DNA of 64,000 bases from Enterococcus sp. CSURQ0835 (GCF_902706605.1 NZ_CACSLH010000009.1:1-64000), one strand, 5' to 3'; shown: positions 25,403-37,097, counted from the first letter of the stretch. Made by a program: numbers and translations. The notes: generated by a model from the letters alone, not told the origin.

Positions 25403-25444
25403 AAAAAAGACGAGGACGTAAGCGCCGTCCTCGTCCGTTTTTTC
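25403..25444 (-). terminator. Terminator between ecfT and truA
   Basis: 10-bp stem GACGAGGACG / CGTCCTCGTC (25409-25418 with 25426-25435), 7-nt loop, six T on the minus strand directly before the truA Shine-Dalgarno. A second AT-rich hairpin (CCAAAA / TTTTGG, about 25452-25465) precedes it. Confidence 0.8.
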
Positions 25445-25482
25445 AAGGCGTACCAAAAAATTTTGGCCGCCATTTTACTTTC

Positions 25483-26280
25483 TTATGTTCTCACGATCAC
25501 CAAAGCAATCGTCAATAGTCCAAAGATGATCACGACCCCGGTATCAAGTTTGCCCCAGCTCAATATCCGAAACTTACTGCGGCCTTCTCCGCCCCGATAC
25601 CCGCGGGCTTCCATCGCCGTTGCTAAATCTTCTGCGCGATTAAAGCTTGAGACAAACAGCGGAATCAACAACGGAACGATTGCTTTCATCTTTTGGATCA
25701 AACCACCTTCATTGAAATCAACTCCGCGCGCACGCTGAGCATTCATGATCTTTTCCGTCTCATCCATCAACGTCGGCACAAAGCGCAAAGCAATCGAAAG
25801 CATCAAAGCGATCTCATGGACTGGCACGTGAATCACGCGCAACGGTCGCAACAAAGATTCAATCGCATCTGACATTGAAAGCGGCGGAGTCGTCAAAGTT
25901 AAAAGCGTCGACATAAAGATGATCAAAATGAACCGGCAAAAAATAAACAACCCATTTTTGATCCCAAACTCCGACAAGCTAAAGATCCCCCACGACCAAT
26001 ATAATTCGCCGCCGCGGGTGAAGAGCATCTGCAAAATGACCGTAAACAAGATCAACCAGATCAATGGCCGGACACCTCGTAAGAAGAAACGAAAATCGAC
26101 TTTTGATAAAAACACTGCAAACAAAGTGAAAGCTCCGAGTAGCAAATAACTTTGCCAGTTGTTCGCTAAAAAAATGATCCCGATAAAATAAAAACTAGCC
26201 ACTAACTTAGCTCGGGGGTCCATCCGATGAATCAAGGAATCACCTGGAATAAAGCGACCAAAGATCAACTTGTTCATCAT
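25483..26280 (-). CDS. ecfT: Energy-coupling factor transmembrane protein EcfT
   Basis: 265 residues. Membrane scaffold joining the two ATPases to exchangeable substrate-binding S-components for vitamins or metals. Starts with [19 protein letters not shown]; several hydrophobic helices; cytoplasmic coupling motifs ARGVD and ARGYRG (Ala-Arg-Gly) that contact the ATPases are present. The double ATG at 26280/26277 overlaps the ecfA2 stop (ATGA), with AGGTGA upstream. No S-component gene lies in the window, as expected for a group II ECF module. Confidence 0.95.
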   Translation of the reverse strand: MMNKLIFGRFIPGDSLIHRMDPRAKLVASFYFIGIIFLANNWQSYLLLGAFTLFAVFLSKVDFRFFLRGVRPLIWLILFTVILQMLFTRGGELYWSWGIFSLSEFGIKNGLFIFCRFILIIFMSTLLTLTTPPLSMSDAIESLLRPLRVIHVPVHEIALMLSIALRFVPTLMDETEKIMNAQRARGVDFNEGGLIQKMKAIVPLLIPLFVSSFNRAEDLATAMEARGYRGGEGRSKFRILSWGKLDTGVVIIFGLLTIALVIVRT

Positions 26281-27143
26281 GGACGTTCACCTGCCTCATG
26301 GACGATCCAATCAGCCAGCTCGGCTTCAGTCAACGGCAACGTGGTAAGTTGTGCGCCGCGTGCTTGCATCTTTTCCGCAAAGGCACTCGCTTGTGGAACA
26401 CCTAATTGTTTTTCTTTTAACCAAGCGACATCTTGGAAAAATTCTTGTGGTGTTCCGGCTTTGACTACTTGACCTTTTTCTAAAGCGTAGACGTAATCAG
26501 CAAAATTCGCTACATCGTCCATCAAATGTGTAACTAAGACGATGGTCAGCTTTTTTTCGCGATGGAGTTTTAAAAAGATCTCCATCATCTCTTTACGGCC
26601 TTGCGGGTCAAGACCGGCTGTCGGTTCATCCAACACTAAAACTTCTGGCTCCATCGCTAATACACCAGCGATCGCCACCCGCCGCATCTGACCACCAGAC
26701 AATTCGAATGGCGAGCGTTCTAAGTAACTATCATCTAATCCTACTAAATGCAACATTTCTTCAGCTAACACTAAACTGTCAGCTTCACTGACCCCAAAAT
26801 TTTGTGGCCCAAACGCGATATCTTTCGCAACGGTCTCTTCAAATAGCTGGGCCTCTGGAAACTGAAAGACGATCCCGACTTTTTTACGAATTGGCTTCAA
26901 ATTTTTATTATTGGTTTCCGGTGTAATGATCCGGTCACCAATCTCAACTTTTCCCGCAGTCGGTTTCAACAATGCATTCAAATGCTGTAAGAGCGTCGAT
27001 TTACCACTGCCGGTATGCCCCACTAAAGCGGTGTAAGATCCATCTTTGATCGCTAAGTCGACCTCATAAAGTGCTCGCTGCTCAAAGGGCGTATTGGCTT
27101 GATATACGTAACTTACTTTTTCAAAACGGATGTCCATAGCCAA
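26277..27143 (-). CDS. ecfA2: Energy-coupling factor ATPase EcfA2
   Basis: 288 residues. ABC ATPase: Walker [11 protein letters not shown]-loop [10 protein letters not shown], signature LSGGQMRR, Walker [13 protein letters not shown], switch His in THLMDD. It starts inside the end of ecfA1. TTG at 27143 has AAGGG at 8 nt; ATG at 27137 (MDIRFEK) matches relatives but is 14 nt from it, so the start is uncertain by two codons. Translationally coupled to ecfT. Confidence 0.94.
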   Translation of the reverse strand: MAMDIRFEKVSYVYQANTPFEQRALYEVDLAIKDGSYTALVGHTGSGKSTLLQHLNALLKPTAGKVEIGDRIITPETNNKNLKPIRKKVGIVFQFPEAQLFEETVAKDIAFGPQNFGVSEADSLVLAEEMLHLVGLDDSYLERSPFELSGGQMRRVAIAGVLAMEPEVLVLDEPTAGLDPQGRKEMMEIFLKLHREKKLTIVLVTHLMDDVANFADYVYALEKGQVVKAGTPQEFFQDVAWLKEKQLGVPQASAFAEKMQARGAQLTTLPLTEAELADWIVHEAGERP

Positions 27144-27949
27144 TCCATCATCCCTTCTTCATCTAAATATTCTGACGGGACCGGGATGCCCCGCGCACTT
27201 AAGGCCGCTTTCAATTTTTCCGCAAATGGCAAATCTAACCCTAACGAAATCAATTCGGTCCCTTGCGAAAAAATATCTTGCGGTGTACCTTCATCTACCA
27301 ACTGTCCATCACGCATCACTAAGATCCGATGAGCACTAGCCGCTTCATCAATATCATGAGTGATCGAGATCACGGTCAAATCATTTTCCTCTTTGATCTT
27401 GCGGATCGTCTCGATCACATCTGCTCGCCCTTCTGGATCCAGCATACTAGTCGCTTCATCCAAAATAATAATATCCGGGCGCAAGGCAACGACACCGGCG
27501 ATCGCGACCCGTTGTTTTTGTCCTCCTGAAAGTCGGGCCGGCTCCCGAGTCGCAAATTCATTCATCTTCACTTGCGTCAATGCATCGGTCACGCGTTTAA
27601 CCATCTCAGAACGTGGGATACCTTGATTTTCTAGTCCAAAAGCTACATCATCTTCTACCGTCGCACCGACGAACTGATTGTCAGGATTTTGAAAGACCAT
27701 CCCGACCATTTTACGTATCTCCCAGACCGTCTCTTCAGACAGTACTTTGCCGCCAACTGCGACTGAACCTGTTTCAGGCAACAACAAGCCATTGATGGTT
27801 TTAGCTAACGTTGATTTTCCAGAACCATTGCGGCCGACGATGGCAACCCATTCGCCTTTTTCAATCGAGAAGCTCACATCTTTTAACGCTGGCTGCTCAT
27901 CTTCTTGATAACTAAATGCGATTTTATTTATCTCAATCATTGGATCCAT
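27113..27949 (-). CDS. ecfA1: Energy-coupling factor ATPase EcfA1
   Basis: 278 residues. ABC ATPase: Walker [11 protein letters not shown]-loop [13 protein letters not shown], signature LSGGQKQR, Walker [14 protein letters not shown], switch His in THDIDE. The Glu-Ala (DEA) pair after Walker B is usual for EcfA1. Start ATG at 27949 follows AAGGGTG; upstream in-frame codons to 28000 lack a ribosome site. First gene of the ecfA1-ecfA2-ecfT operon, about 130 bp after the RNA element behind rplQ. Confidence 0.94.
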   Translation of the reverse strand: MDPMIEINKIAFSYQEDEQPALKDVSFSIEKGEWVAIVGRNGSGKSTLAKTINGLLLPETGSVAVGGKVLSEETVWEIRKMVGMVFQNPDNQFVGATVEDDVAFGLENQGIPRSEMVKRVTDALTQVKMNEFATREPARLSGGQKQRVAIAGVVALRPDIIILDEATSMLDPEGRADVIETIRKIKEENDLTVISITHDIDEAASAHRILVMRDGQLVDEGTPQDIFSQGTELISLGLDLPFAEKLKAALSARGIPVPSEYLDEEGMMDWLWTSVLKK

Positions 27950-28081
27950 AACTGCACCCTTCACATTCATTATTTTGCAAATCTGTTCTAAGACTAGCAA
28001 AAAAAACGCTTTTTTTCAATTACTCTTACTTCATAAAATCCTTTTGTATACGTAAATGTCTTGACAGGAATTTTAGGTATA

Positions 28082-28200
28082 AAAAAACACTTTATGATGA
28101 GTGCTGACTCCCCAGGTAAAACCTGAGGAGTAGCGCTGAGCTAGACTCGGAAGTCGCCTTCCAACATCATAACACTCTAAAAGAATCATCTATAAAGTGA
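28082..28200 (-). ncRNA. L17 downstream element (3' UTR RNA of rplQ)
   Basis: Structured region starting 11 nt after the rplQ stop, the position that defines the L17 downstream element of lactic acid bacteria and Listeria. Visible helices on the minus strand: GGAAG-GCGA-CTTCC (GNRA-capped), CTCCTCAGG-TTTTA-CCTGGGGAG extended by AGCGCT/AGCACT, and a closing stem TTATGATG (28165-28172) with CATCATAA (28092-28099), followed by seven T. The 3' arm can pair instead with CACTTTATAGATGA (28186-28199), so two exclusive folds exist. It probably ends the alpha operon transcript; function unknown. Confidence 0.7.
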
Positions 28201-28210
28201 AGAGTGATTA

Positions 28211-28591
28211 TTAAACAAGTTCTAAAACAACCATAGGGGCGTTGTCGCCGCGACGAGGTTCTGTTTTAAGGATTCGAGTGTATCCGCCTTGACGTTCAGC
28301 ATAACGAGGAGCGATGTCATTGAACAGTTTTTGTAAAGCTGTTTCAATTACGATTTCTTCGTTTTCTTCACGTACATCAGCGACTTCATTACGTACAAAG
28401 CTAGCAGCTTGACGACGTGCATGAAGATCACCGCGTTTACCTAAAGTAATCATCTTTTCAGTTGTTGAACGAACTTCTTTCGCACGAGCTTCAGTCGTTA
28501 CGATGCGTTCGTTGATAAGTAGATCAGTCGTTAAATCTCGCAACATCGCTTTACGTTGGCTAGATGTGCGTCCTAATTTACGATAACTCAC
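28211..28591 (-). CDS. rplQ: 50S ribosomal protein L17
   Basis: 126 residues, complete ([19 protein letters not shown]...). GTG start, 8 nt after GGAGGG. Last gene of the alpha operon, 26 bp after rpoA, followed by an L17 downstream element. Confidence 0.98.
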   Translation of the reverse strand: MSYRKLGRTSSQRKAMLRDLTTDLLINERIVTTEARAKEVRSTTEKMITLGKRGDLHARRQAASFVRNEVADVREENEEIVIETALQKLFNDIAPRYAERQGGYTRILKTEPRRGDNAPMVVLELV

Positions 28592-28617
28592 GTGGGATTC
28601 CCTCCTTTATAGTAATA

Positions 28618-29556
28618 TTAATCGTCTTTACGTAAGCCTAACCCAAGATCATGCAATTTAGCTTTCACTTCTTCAAGTGATTTACGACCTAAATTACGGA
28701 CTTTGATCATTTCAGGTTCGGATTTATTCGTTAATTCTTGAACCGTATTGATTCCAGCACGTTTCAAACAGTTGTAAGAACGTACAGATAAGTCTAGTTC
28801 TTCGATGGTCATTTCTAACATTTTTTCTTTTTGAGTCTCTTCTTTTTCAACCATGATCTCAGCATTTTTCGCTTCATCCGTTAAATTAACGAAGATATCC
28901 AAATGCTCAGTCAAGATCTTAGCCGCTAAGCTTAACGCTTCTTGGGCAATAATTGACCCATCAGTCCAAATTTCCATCGTTAATTTATCAAAATCATCAC
29001 GATGTCCAACCCGTGTATTTTCAACTTGATAATTGACTTTACGAACTGGTGTGTAGATAGAATCGACAGGAAGAACACCAATCGGCATATCTTCTTTTTT
29101 GTTTTCGTCTGCTTGAACATAGCCTCGACCAGGTCTGACTGTCAAACGCGCATGAAAAGTCGCGCCTTCTGACACCGTACAAATGTATAAATCTTTATTC
29201 AAGATTTCTACGTCACTATCCACGATAATATCGCCGGCAGTAACCGTAGCTGGTCCAGTAATATCGATCTCAAGGGTTTTTTCTTCTTCGCTGTAAAGCT
29301 TCAATGCTAAACCTTTGATATTCAAGATGATTTGTACCACATCTTCTCGCACACCTTTGATGGTTGAGAACTCGTGCAACACGCCATCGATTTGAATATT
29401 TGTAATAGCAGCCCCAGGTAAAGAAGAAAGTAGAATACGACGTAGAGAATTACCTAAAGTAGTCCCATAACCTCTTTCCAAAGGTTCAACAATGAACTTG
29501 CCATAGTCTCTGTCTTCATCAATTTTGGTGATTCTTGGTTTTTCGAATTCAATCAT
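28618..29556 (-). CDS. rpoA: RNA polymerase alpha subunit
   Basis: 312 residues. The N-terminal dimerisation domain (about 1-230; [14 protein letters not shown]) nucleates polymerase assembly; the C-terminal domain (about 245-312; [16 protein letters not shown]) binds UP elements and activators. The spacing of AAAGGGG to the ATG is long (about 12 nt), which may set its lower translation relative to neighbours (inference). It lies 81 bp after rpsK. Confidence 0.98.
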   Translation of the reverse strand: MIEFEKPRITKIDEDRDYGKFIVEPLERGYGTTLGNSLRRILLSSLPGAAITNIQIDGVLHEFSTIKGVREDVVQIILNIKGLALKLYSEEEKTLEIDITGPATVTAGDIIVDSDVEILNKDLYICTVSEGATFHARLTVRPGRGYVQADENKKEDMPIGVLPVDSIYTPVRKVNYQVENTRVGHRDDFDKLTMEIWTDGSIIAQEALSLAAKILTEHLDIFVNLTDEAKNAEIMVEKEETQKEKMLEMTIEELDLSVRSYNCLKRAGINTVQELTNKSEPEMIKVRNLGRKSLEEVKAKLHDLGLGLRKDD

Positions 29557-29637
29557 TCTTATCTTTTACCCCTTTCAAAACGAAAAGTGTCTTGTTCAAT
29601 GACGTTCCGGTAAAACTCATAGTGAGCAGGGCACTCA

Positions 29638-30027
29638 TTAAACACGACGGCGTTTTGGAGGGCGGGCACCATTATGAGGTACTGGAGTCACGTCACGGAT
29701 TGCGGTTACTTCCAAACCAGTTGCTTGCAATGAACGAATCGCTGCTTCACGACCAGAACCAGGGCCTTTAACAGTTACTTCAACACTTTTCAATCCATGT
29801 TCCATTGCAACTTTTGTCGCTGTTTCAGCAGCCATTTGTGCCGCGAAAGGTGTTGATTTTTTACTACCTTTGAAACCTAATGCACCGGCAGAAGACCAAG
29901 CAATGGCGTTACCATTGGTGTCAGTGATCATGACGATTGTGTTATTAAAAGTCGAATGAATGTGAGCGATTCCTGTCTCAATATTCTTTTTCACACGACG
30001 TTTACGATTGACTTTCTTTGCTACCAT
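29638..30027 (-). CDS. rpsK: 30S ribosomal protein S11
   Basis: 129 residues, full length; platform protein of the small subunit. Conserved [13 protein letters not shown] and C-terminal [12 protein letters not shown]. 24 bp after rpsM. Confidence 0.98.
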   Translation of the reverse strand: MVAKKVNRKRRVKKNIETGIAHIHSTFNNTIVMITDTNGNAIAWSSAGALGFKGSKKSTPFAAQMAAETATKVAMEHGLKSVEVTVKGPGSGREAAIRSLQATGLEVTAIRDVTPVPHNGARPPKRRRV

Positions 30028-30051
30028 GAAGATTTAAACCTCCTTCACTAA

Positions 30052-30417
30052 TTATTTTTTCTTACCTGCGATTGTCCGAGCTGGACCTTTACGCGTACGA
30101 GCATTGTTTTTAGTGTTTTGTCCACGTACAGGCAAACCACGACGATGACGGATACCACGGTATGAACCGATTTCCATCAAACGTTTGATGTTCAAGTTGG
30201 TTTCACGACGAAGATCGCCTTCAACTTTTAATTTATCAACTTCAGCACGGATAGCGTCTGTTTGTTCGTTGGTTAAATCACGTACACGAATGTCTTCAGA
30301 TACGCCAGCATCTGCTAAAACTTTTTTAGCGGTAGTGTTTCCGATCCCAAAAATATAAGTTAGAGAAATCACTACGCGTTTATCACGAGGAATATCTACT
30401 CCTGCAATACGAGCCAT
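30052..30417 (-). CDS. rpsM: 30S ribosomal protein S13
   Basis: 121 residues; head protein contacting the large subunit and P-site t[16 protein letters not shown] start and the basic tail [17 protein letters not shown] are intact. 16 bp after rpmJ. Confidence 0.98.
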   Translation of the reverse strand: MARIAGVDIPRDKRVVISLTYIFGIGNTTAKKVLADAGVSEDIRVRDLTNEQTDAIRAEVDKLKVEGDLRRETNLNIKRLMEIGSYRGIRHRRGLPVRGQNTKNNARTRKGPARTIAGKKK

Positions 30418-30433
30418 ACTTATTACACCTCCA

Positions 30434-30550
30434 TTATCCTTGACGTTGTTTATGTTTTGGATTTGCTGGGCAAATCACCATAACGCGCCCTTTACGGCGA
30501 ATTACTTTACAATGTTCACACATTGGTTTTACTGATGGTCTTACTTTCAT
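30434..30550 (-). CDS. rpmJ: 50S ribosomal protein L36
   Basis: 38 residues: [15 protein letters not shown]..., with the C-C-C-H zinc ligands of the Cys-containing form (CEHC, then CPANPKH). ATG at 30550 preceded by AGGAGG. It lies between infA (32 bp) and rpsM (16 bp), the standard place. Confidence 0.97.
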   Translation of the reverse strand: MKVRPSVKPMCEHCKVIRRKGRVMVICPANPKHKQRQG

Positions 30551-30582
30551 GATAATACCTCCTGTAGTTTTACGGAGTACAA

Positions 30583-30801
30583 CTACTTAAAGCGATAAGT
30601 GATACGGCCACGGCTCAAGTCATACGGTGATAATTCGACCGTAACTTTGTCTCCTGGTAAAATACGAATGTAGTGCATCCGGATCTTGCCAGAAACAGTT
30701 GCAAGAACTTGGTGTCCGTTTTCCAACTCGACTTTAAACATTGCATTCGGCAAAGTTTCGACGACTGTCCCTTCGACTTCGATCATATCTTCTTTTGCCA
30801 C
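30583..30801 (-). CDS. infA: Translation initiation factor IF-1
   Basis: 72 residues, an S1-like OB fold; binds the A site during initiation. GTG start at 30801, 8 nt after AAGGAGG; in-frame upstream codons are leader. First gene after the internal promoter at 30915-30943. The leader contains a GC-rich hairpin (30848-30869) about 50 nt before the start. Confidence 0.97.
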   Translation of the reverse strand: MAKEDMIEVEGTVVETLPNAMFKVELENGHQVLATVSGKIRMHYIRILPGDKVTVELSPYDLSRGRITYRFK

Positions 30802-30847
30802 GCACAGTACCTCCTTGTACTTGTTTCGCATTTTCACACGATAAAAT

Positions 30848-30869
30848 GGCGGAAACTGCAGTTCCCACC
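30848..30869 (-). promoter_or_regulatory. Hairpin in the infA leader
   Basis: On the minus strand GGTGGGAACTG pairs with CAGTTTCCGCC (11 pairs with two G-U, a few opened to form the loop). No T run follows, so it is a leader structure, not a terminator; role unknown. Confidence 0.4.
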
Positions 30870-30914
30870 TTACTTTCAAACGTTAACTTCTAACCTTAGA
30901 AGTCGGACTGATAT

Positions 30915-30943
30915 ATTCTATCACAATTCATCCTCTTTAGCAA
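30915..30943 (-). promoter_or_regulatory. Promoter before infA (alpha operon)
   Basis: TTGCTA (30938-30943), 17 bp, TAGAAT (30915-30920) with TG upstream (extended -10). It lies in the 174-bp adk-infA gap and should drive infA-rpmJ-rpsM-rpsK-rpoA-rplQ in addition to read-through. Confidence 0.7.
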
Positions 30944-30975
30944 GACGTACTGCTTTTCAAGTTGGTAGGCATAGA

Positions 30976-31638
<663 letters not shown>

Positions 31639-31692
31639 TTAGTTACTGGGAAGTGTGAGAAAGGTGCTGAGGGAAATCCTCAACACACTTGT

Positions 31693-32994
31693 CTACGCTT
31701 CATCCATAAAGCCAACATAACGTCGCTTCAACATAAGTCCTTCTAGCTGTTTGGCAGTTTCTAACGCAACCCCGACTACGATCAAAAGACTAGTACCACC
31801 TAATCCGATCGATTGTGGCAAGTTCCAAATCATTTGAGCAATGATTGGGATCAATGCGATCAAACCTAAGAAAACTGACCCTACGACACTCAATCGCATC
31901 AAGATCGAAGAAACATATTCTTCAGTCCCTTTACCAGGTCGTACACTCGGAATGTAGCTTCCTTGTTTTTGTAAGTTCTCCGCTAATTTCTCCGGATTAA
32001 CTTGGACAAACGCATAGAAGAAAGTAAAGGCAACGATCAAGACCGTATAGATTGCCGCGCCTGGCACTGTATTGTAACTGAATAATTTCGTTAACACTTC
32101 GTACCAGCCTTCAGCACCATAATTTTTAGCAAGAGCTTGCAAGACCGCATTCGGAGTTGCAATGAATGAACTTGCAAAAATAACTGGGATAACTCCGGCA
32201 GCATTTACTTTTAAGGGTAGATAACTGCTTGTTGGAGCGCCGACGATTTGTTTTGTATATTGAATGGGAATCTTTCGTTCCGCTTGTTGGAAGTACGTCA
32301 CGAAGACGACGATTAGCAAAATAGCGATCAATAAAATCACTACAAAAACAATCGATTTCCACAGATCACTTTGTTCGATATTGACAAAATAATCGTTGTA
32401 GATATCAATGACACTTTGTGGTAAACGAGAAATAATCCCTGCAAAGATAATCATTGAAACCCCGTTTCCGATTCCTTTTTCCGTAATTTGTTCCCCTAAC
32501 CACGTTACAAACATCGTACCGGCAGTCAGGATCACACCAATCGTGATAAAGGTCTGAGCATTTCTGTTTGGTACGAAACCAAATTGAGCAAAATAATCAA
32601 AACCAGCCGTAATACTGACTGATTGGATGAAAGCTAAGACTAAAGTTAAATAGCGAGTCGCTTGATTTAACTTTTTCCGTCCAACTTCCCCTTGTTTAGA
32701 CCATTCTACAAACTTAGGCACAATATCCATCTGCAACAACTGAATAACAATTGAAGCAGTGATATAAGGCGAAACCCCCATCGAAAAGATGGAGAAGTTT
32801 TGCATTGCCGAACCTGAAACCATATTCAACATTCTGAAGAAAGGCATTTCGCTTAGGCCTTGCAAACCTTTAGCATCAACACCGGGGACAGTGATTTGTG
32901 CTCCAATTCGAAACACTAACAGCATCCCAACGGTAAATAGAATACGTGATCGGATGTTCTTGACTTTAAAAGAATCCTTTAAAAGTTTAAACAT
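31693..32994 (-). CDS. secY: Protein translocase subunit SecY
   Basis: 433 residues, ten membrane helices; pore of the Sec translocon. Conserved RILFTVGMLLVFRIGAQITVPG start, FADYF-like plug region and the PGKGTEEYVSSIL cytoplasmic loop. Its ATG overlaps the rplO stop by one nucleotide (TAATG). Confidence 0.98.
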   Translation of the reverse strand: MFKLLKDSFKVKNIRSRILFTVGMLLVFRIGAQITVPGVDAKGLQGLSEMPFFRMLNMVSGSAMQNFSIFSMGVSPYITASIVIQLLQMDIVPKFVEWSKQGEVGRKKLNQATRYLTLVLAFIQSVSITAGFDYFAQFGFVPNRNAQTFITIGVILTAGTMFVTWLGEQITEKGIGNGVSMIIFAGIISRLPQSVIDIYNDYFVNIEQSDLWKSIVFVVILLIAILLIVVFVTYFQQAERKIPIQYTKQIVGAPTSSYLPLKVNAAGVIPVIFASSFIATPNAVLQALAKNYGAEGWYEVLTKLFSYNTVPGAAIYTVLIVAFTFFYAFVQVNPEKLAENLQKQGSYIPSVRPGKGTEEYVSSILMRLSVVGSVFLGLIALIPIIAQMIWNLPQSIGLGGTSLLIVVGVALETAKQLEGLMLKRRYVGFMDEA

Positions 32995-33434
32995 TAAATC
33001 ACCTCGATTGATCCACCCGCAGCTTCAATAGCTTCTTGCGCAGCTTTTGAGAATTTTGCAGCCTTCACAGTTAATTTTTTATCTAAAGAACCATTTCCTA
33101 AGATTTTGATTCCACCTTTTTCGTTTTTCACGATTCCAGCTTCAACCAAAACAACCGGTGTTACTTCGGTTCCATCTTCAAAACGGTTTAAAGCATCTAA
33201 ATTAACAACAGCATATTCTTTACGGTTAACGTTTGTGAAACCACGTTTTGGTAAACGACGGAACAATGGAGTTTGTCCACCTTCGAATCCTAAACGTACG
33301 CCACCACCTGAACGAGCTTTTTGTCCTTTTTGTCCACGTCCTGATGTTTTTCCGTTACCAGATGAAGTACCACGACCGACACGATTGCGTACTTTCCGTG
33401 AGCCTTCAGCAGGTTGTAATTCATGAAGTTTCAT
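32994..33434 (-). CDS. rplO: 50S ribosomal protein L15
   Basis: 146 residues; Gly/Lys/Arg-rich N-terminal tail ([19 protein letters not shown]) reaching into 23S rRNA. The ATG (MKLHEL) at 33434 is the family start; the GTG four codons upstream overlaps the Shine-Dalgarno. Coupled to secY. Confidence 0.98.
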   Translation of the reverse strand: MKLHELQPAEGSRKVRNRVGRGTSSGNGKTSGRGQKGQKARSGGGVRLGFEGGQTPLFRRLPKRGFTNVNRKEYAVVNLDALNRFEDGTEVTPVVLVEAGIVKNEKGGIKILGNGSLDKKLTVKAAKFSKAAQEAIEAAGGSIEVI

Positions 33435-33473
33435 TATTATCGGCACCTCCTTAGTTAGATAGTATTAGTACAA

Positions 33474-33653
33474 TTAAATTTCTTCAACGTCCACTAAGTG
33501 AGAGATTGTGTTAACCATACCTTTGATTGCTTCATTAGCAGGTTTAACTACAGTGCTGTTCACTTTTCTTAGACCCAACGCTTTAACAGTATCACGTTGG
33601 TTTTGAGGACGTCCGATAATACTGCGTTTTAAAGTAATTTTTAATTCAGCCAT
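33474..33653 (-). CDS. rpmD: 50S ribosomal protein L30
   Basis: 59 residues ([22 protein letters not shown]). ATG at 33653, 8 nt after AGGAGG. 13 bp after rpsE. Confidence 0.98.
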   Translation of the reverse strand: MAELKITLKRSIIGRPQNQRDTVKALGLRKVNSTVVKPANEAIKGMVNTISHLVDVEEI

Positions 33654-33666
33654 TATTGCGTCCTCC

Positions 33667-34167
33667 TTAGTTTGCGAAATTTTCAACAGATACGCCGCGT
33701 AATTGCGCAACGTCTTCTGCTTTTTTCAATTGTTTCAAGCCATCAACTGTTGCGCGTACAACGTTGATCGGTGTGTTTGAACCTAATGATTTAGAAGTAA
33801 CATCAGCTACACCAGCTAATTCCAAGACGGCACGAACTGGTCCACCAGCAGCTACCCCAGAACCTTCAACAGCAGGCTTCATCAAGATGCGGCCGCCGCC
33901 AAAGACACCAATAACTTCATGTGGAAGTGTAGTGCCGACCATTGGTACTTCAACTAAGTTTTTCTTAGCATCTTCAATCGCTTTACGAATTGCTTCTGGT
34001 ACTTCTTGTGCTTTACCAGTACCAAAGCCTACGTGGCCATTACGGTCGCCAACTACTACAAGCGCTGCGAAACGTAAACGACGTCCACCTTTAACAACTT
34101 TTGTAACACGGTTGATCGCAACGACGCGGTCTTCTAATTCCAAGTGTTTTGGATCGATATAAACCAT
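33667..34167 (-). CDS. rpsE: 30S ribosomal protein S5
   Basis: 166 residues; decoding-site protein with the dsRNA-binding N-terminal domain ([20 protein letters not shown]) and the [15 protein letters not shown] helix. The spectinomycin-site loop VVKGGRR is wild type. ATG 10 nt after AGGAGG. Confidence 0.98.
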   Translation of the reverse strand: MVYIDPKHLELEDRVVAINRVTKVVKGGRRLRFAALVVVGDRNGHVGFGTGKAQEVPEAIRKAIEDAKKNLVEVPMVGTTLPHEVIGVFGGGRILMKPAVEGSGVAAGGPVRAVLELAGVADVTSKSLGSNTPINVVRATVDGLKQLKKAEDVAQLRGVSVENFAN

Positions 34168-34187
34168 GAATGGTGTTCCTCCTTCTC

Positions 34188-34544
34188 CTAAAATTCTAGT
34201 CCATTTTCGCGAGCTGCTTCAGCTAAAGCTGCTACACGGCCATGGTAAAGGTATCCACCACGGTCAAAGACTACTTCTTTAATACCTTTTTTAACAGCAC
34301 GTTCTGCCACTAATTTACCGACAGCTTGTGCTTGTTCAGTTTTAGTTCCACCTGAAACTTCTTTGTCTAAGGCAGAGGCACTTGCTAGCGTCACACCCGC
34401 TACGTCATCAATTACTTGCGCGTAGATATTTTTGTTAGAACGAAAAACGTTCAAGCGTGGGCACTCAGCAGTACCAGAGATTTTGTTACGAACACGCATA
34501 TGACGCTTTTGACGTGTTTTATTTTTATCTGGTTTTGTAATCAC
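34188..34544 (-). CDS. rplR: 50S ribosomal protein L18
   Basis: 118 residues; binds 5S rRNA. GTG at 34544 ([15 protein letters not shown]) is chosen: the upstream GTG at 34553 is part of the Shine-Dalgarno GAGGTG. As remembered, the sequence is almost the same as that of Enterococcus faecalis L18, one of the best taxonomic hints in the window. Confidence 0.97.
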   Translation of the reverse strand: MITKPDKNKTRQKRHMRVRNKISGTAECPRLNVFRSNKNIYAQVIDDVAGVTLASASALDKEVSGGTKTEQAQAVGKLVAERAVKKGIKEVVFDRGGYLYHGRVAALAEAARENGLEF

Positions 34545-34596
34545 AATTGTCACCTCTTTGAATTTGCTAGCCTAAGCCGCAAGTAGGATCAACCTA

Positions 34597-35133
34597 CTAT
34601 TTACCAGTTTTACCTTCTTTACGACGTACGTATTCGCCAGTATAACGGATACCTTTGCCTTTATAAGGTTCTGGAGGACGAGTTCCACGAATGTTCGCAG
34701 CTAATTCGCCGACATGTTCTTTATTTGCACCTTTAACGATTACTTGCGTATTCGCAGGTACTTCGATTTCGACGCCTTCTGGGGCAACGATTTCGACTGG
34801 ATGTGAGTAACCAACGTTCAAGACAAGTTTTTTACCTTGTAATTGCGCACGGTACCCAACCCCGATTAATTCTAAAGATTTTTGGAATCCTTCAGACACA
34901 CCGACAACCATGTTGTTGAAGTTGGCCCGGGTAGTTCCGTGGATTGTTTTCATTTCTTTGCTGTCATCTGGACGAGTGAATGTTACTTCGTTACCTTCGA
35001 TATTCATTTCGATATCAGAAGATAATGTACGGGTCAATTCACCCTTTGGACCTTTAACAGTTACTTCGTTTCCCTTTTGAGTTACTTCAACTCCAGCAGG
35101 TAAAACGACTACTTTATTACCAATACGGCTCAC
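34597..35133 (-). CDS. rplF: 50S ribosomal protein L6
   Basis: 178 residues, two related L6 domains; C-terminal [21 protein letters not shown] start, 9 nt after AGGAGG. 31 bp after rpsH. Confidence 0.98.
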   Translation of the reverse strand: MSRIGNKVVVLPAGVEVTQKGNEVTVKGPKGELTRTLSSDIEMNIEGNEVTFTRPDDSKEMKTIHGTTRANFNNMVVGVSEGFQKSLELIGVGYRAQLQGKKLVLNVGYSHPVEIVAPEGVEIEVPANTQVIVKGANKEHVGELAANIRGTRPPEPYKGKGIRYTGEYVRRKEGKTGK

Positions 35134-35164
35134 TTAAAGACACCTCCTTGTAGTTTGCTTAAAA

Positions 35165-35563
35165 TTACCAAACGTAAGCTAGCACTTCGCCGCCGACGTT
35201 TTTCGCTCTAGCTTCTTTGTCAGTTACTAAACCTTCAGAAGTAGAGATGATCGCGATACCTAAACCGTTTAAAACTTTTGGTACTTCGTCAGCTTTGACA
35301 TAAGCCCGCAAACCTGGTTTAGAGATACGTTTCAAGTTCGTGATAACACGCTCGTCGTTTTTACCGTATTTAAGGAAAACACGGATCACGCCTTGTTTGT
35401 CATCTTCGATATATTCAACATCACGGACGAATCCTTCTTTTTTAAGGATCTCAGCGATGTCACGTTTGATTTTTGAAGCAGGCACTTCAACTGTATCGTG
35501 TTTTACCATGTTGGCATTCCGAATACGAGTTAAAAAATCTGCGATTGGATCTGTCATGACCAT
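35165..35563 (-). CDS. rpsH: 30S ribosomal protein S8
   Basis: 132 residues; central-domain assembly protein, in other bacteria the translational repressor of the spc operon. [18 protein letters not shown] start and C-terminal [12 protein letters not shown] 11 nt after GGAGG. Confidence 0.98.
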   Translation of the reverse strand: MVMTDPIADFLTRIRNANMVKHDTVEVPASKIKRDIAEILKKEGFVRDVEYIEDDKQGVIRVFLKYGKNDERVITNLKRISKPGLRAYVKADEVPKVLNGLGIAIISTSEGLVTDKEARAKNVGGEVLAYVW

Positions 35564-35596
35564 TGAACTATTTACCTCCTTTATGCGAGTTTTATT

Positions 35597-35782
35597 TTAC
35601 CAGCTAGCTTTCTTCACGCCGGGAATTTGACCTTTGTAGGCAAGTTCGCGGAAGCAAATACGGCAAAGATGAAATTTACGATAGACTGAATGTGGACGTC
35701 CGCAACGTTCGCAACGAGTGTATTCTTGCGTTGAGAATTTTGCAGGGCGTTTGTTTTTAGCAATCATTGATTTTTTAGCCAA
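35597..35782 (-). CDS. rpsN: 30S ribosomal protein S14, zinc-binding type
   Basis: 61 residues, the short C+ form with two CxxC pairs (CERCGRPH and CRICFRE) binding zinc. TTG start, 8 nt after GGAGG. No zinc-free paralogue lies in the window. Confidence 0.97.
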   Translation of the reverse strand: MAKKSMIAKNKRPAKFSTQEYTRCERCGRPHSVYRKFHLCRICFRELAYKGQIPGVKKASW

Positions 35783-35799
35783 TTTTTTCGCCTCCTTGA

Positions 35800-36339
35800 T
35801 TATTTTTGGAATGGCATTCCAAGTTGTGTCAATAATTCGCGAGATTCTTCGTCAGATTGTGCAGTTGTAACCACGACGATATCCATCCCACGAACTTTAT
35901 CAACTAAATCATAGTCAACTTCAGGGAAGATCAATTGTTCTTTGATACCTAAAGTATAGTTACCACGGCCGTCAAAGGCTTTTTTACTGATTCCGTGGAA
36001 GTCACGAACCCGTGGAAGGGAAACTGTAACTAGTTTGTCTAAGAATTCATACATTCTTTCTCCACGTAGGGTAACTTTCGCACCGATCGGCATTCCTTCA
36101 CGCAAACGGAAACCAGCAATTGATTTCTTCGCTTTTGTGATGATTGGTTTTTGTCCTGAGATCAAAGTCAATTCTTCAACTGCTTTGTCTAAGTTTTTAG
36201 CGTTTGATACCGCATCACCGACACCCATGTTGATGACGATCTTTTCAACTTTAGGGACTTCCATAATTGAACTATAGTTAAATTTTTCCATTAATGATGG
36301 CGTTACTTCATTTAAGTATTTTTCTTTAAGGCGGTTCAT
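35800..36339 (-). CDS. rplE: 50S ribosomal protein L5
   Basis: 179 residues; 5S rRNA-binding central protuberance protein. Conserved [16 protein letters not shown] and DFRG-like [16 protein letters not shown]. 27 bp after rplX. Confidence 0.98.
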   Translation of the reverse strand: MNRLKEKYLNEVTPSLMEKFNYSSIMEVPKVEKIVINMGVGDAVSNAKNLDKAVEELTLISGQKPIITKAKKSIAGFRLREGMPIGAKVTLRGERMYEFLDKLVTVSLPRVRDFHGISKKAFDGRGNYTLGIKEQLIFPEVDYDLVDKVRGMDIVVVTTAQSDEESRELLTQLGMPFQK

Positions 36340-36366
36340 CTGTTAAGATCCTCCTTTCCTAATGTT

Positions 36367-36678
36367 TTATTTATCTAGAACTTCGCCGGTTTTTTTCGAA
36401 ACGCGGACTTTTTTACCGTCAACTACTTTATAGCCAACGCGAGTTGCTTCTCCGTTTGAAGGATCGATCACCATGACATTTGAAGCATGGATCGGCGCTT
36501 CTAACTCAACGATTCCGCCTTGAGGGGCAGCTTGAGAAGGTTTTTGGTGTTTTTTCACGATATTGACGCCTTCAACAACGACTTTATCTTTCTTAGGAAG
36601 GGCTTCTAAAACAACGCCTTCTTTATTCTTATCTTTACCAGAGATAACTTTTACTTTATCGCCTTTTTTAACGAACAT
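36367..36678 (-). CDS. rplX: 50S ribosomal protein L24
   Basis: 103 residues; assembly-initiator with an N-terminal KOW motif ([20 protein letters not shown]). 35 bp after rplN. Confidence 0.98.
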   Translation of the reverse strand: MFVKKGDKVKVISGKDKNKEGVVLEALPKKDKVVVEGVNIVKKHQKPSQAAPQGGIVELEAPIHASNVMVIDPSNGEATRVGYKVVDGKKVRVSKKTGEVLDK

Positions 36679-36713
36679 TACTGTTGCGCACCTCCTTTGG
36701 TTGAAACTTCCGA

Positions 36714-37097
<384 letters not shown>

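Noticed and set aside
28082-28200. A vitamin riboswitch (for example TPP) controlling the ECF genes
   Set aside because: No TPP, FMN or folate riboswitch core motifs are seen; the position behind rplQ fits the L17 downstream element, and ecfA1 begins about 130 bp later.
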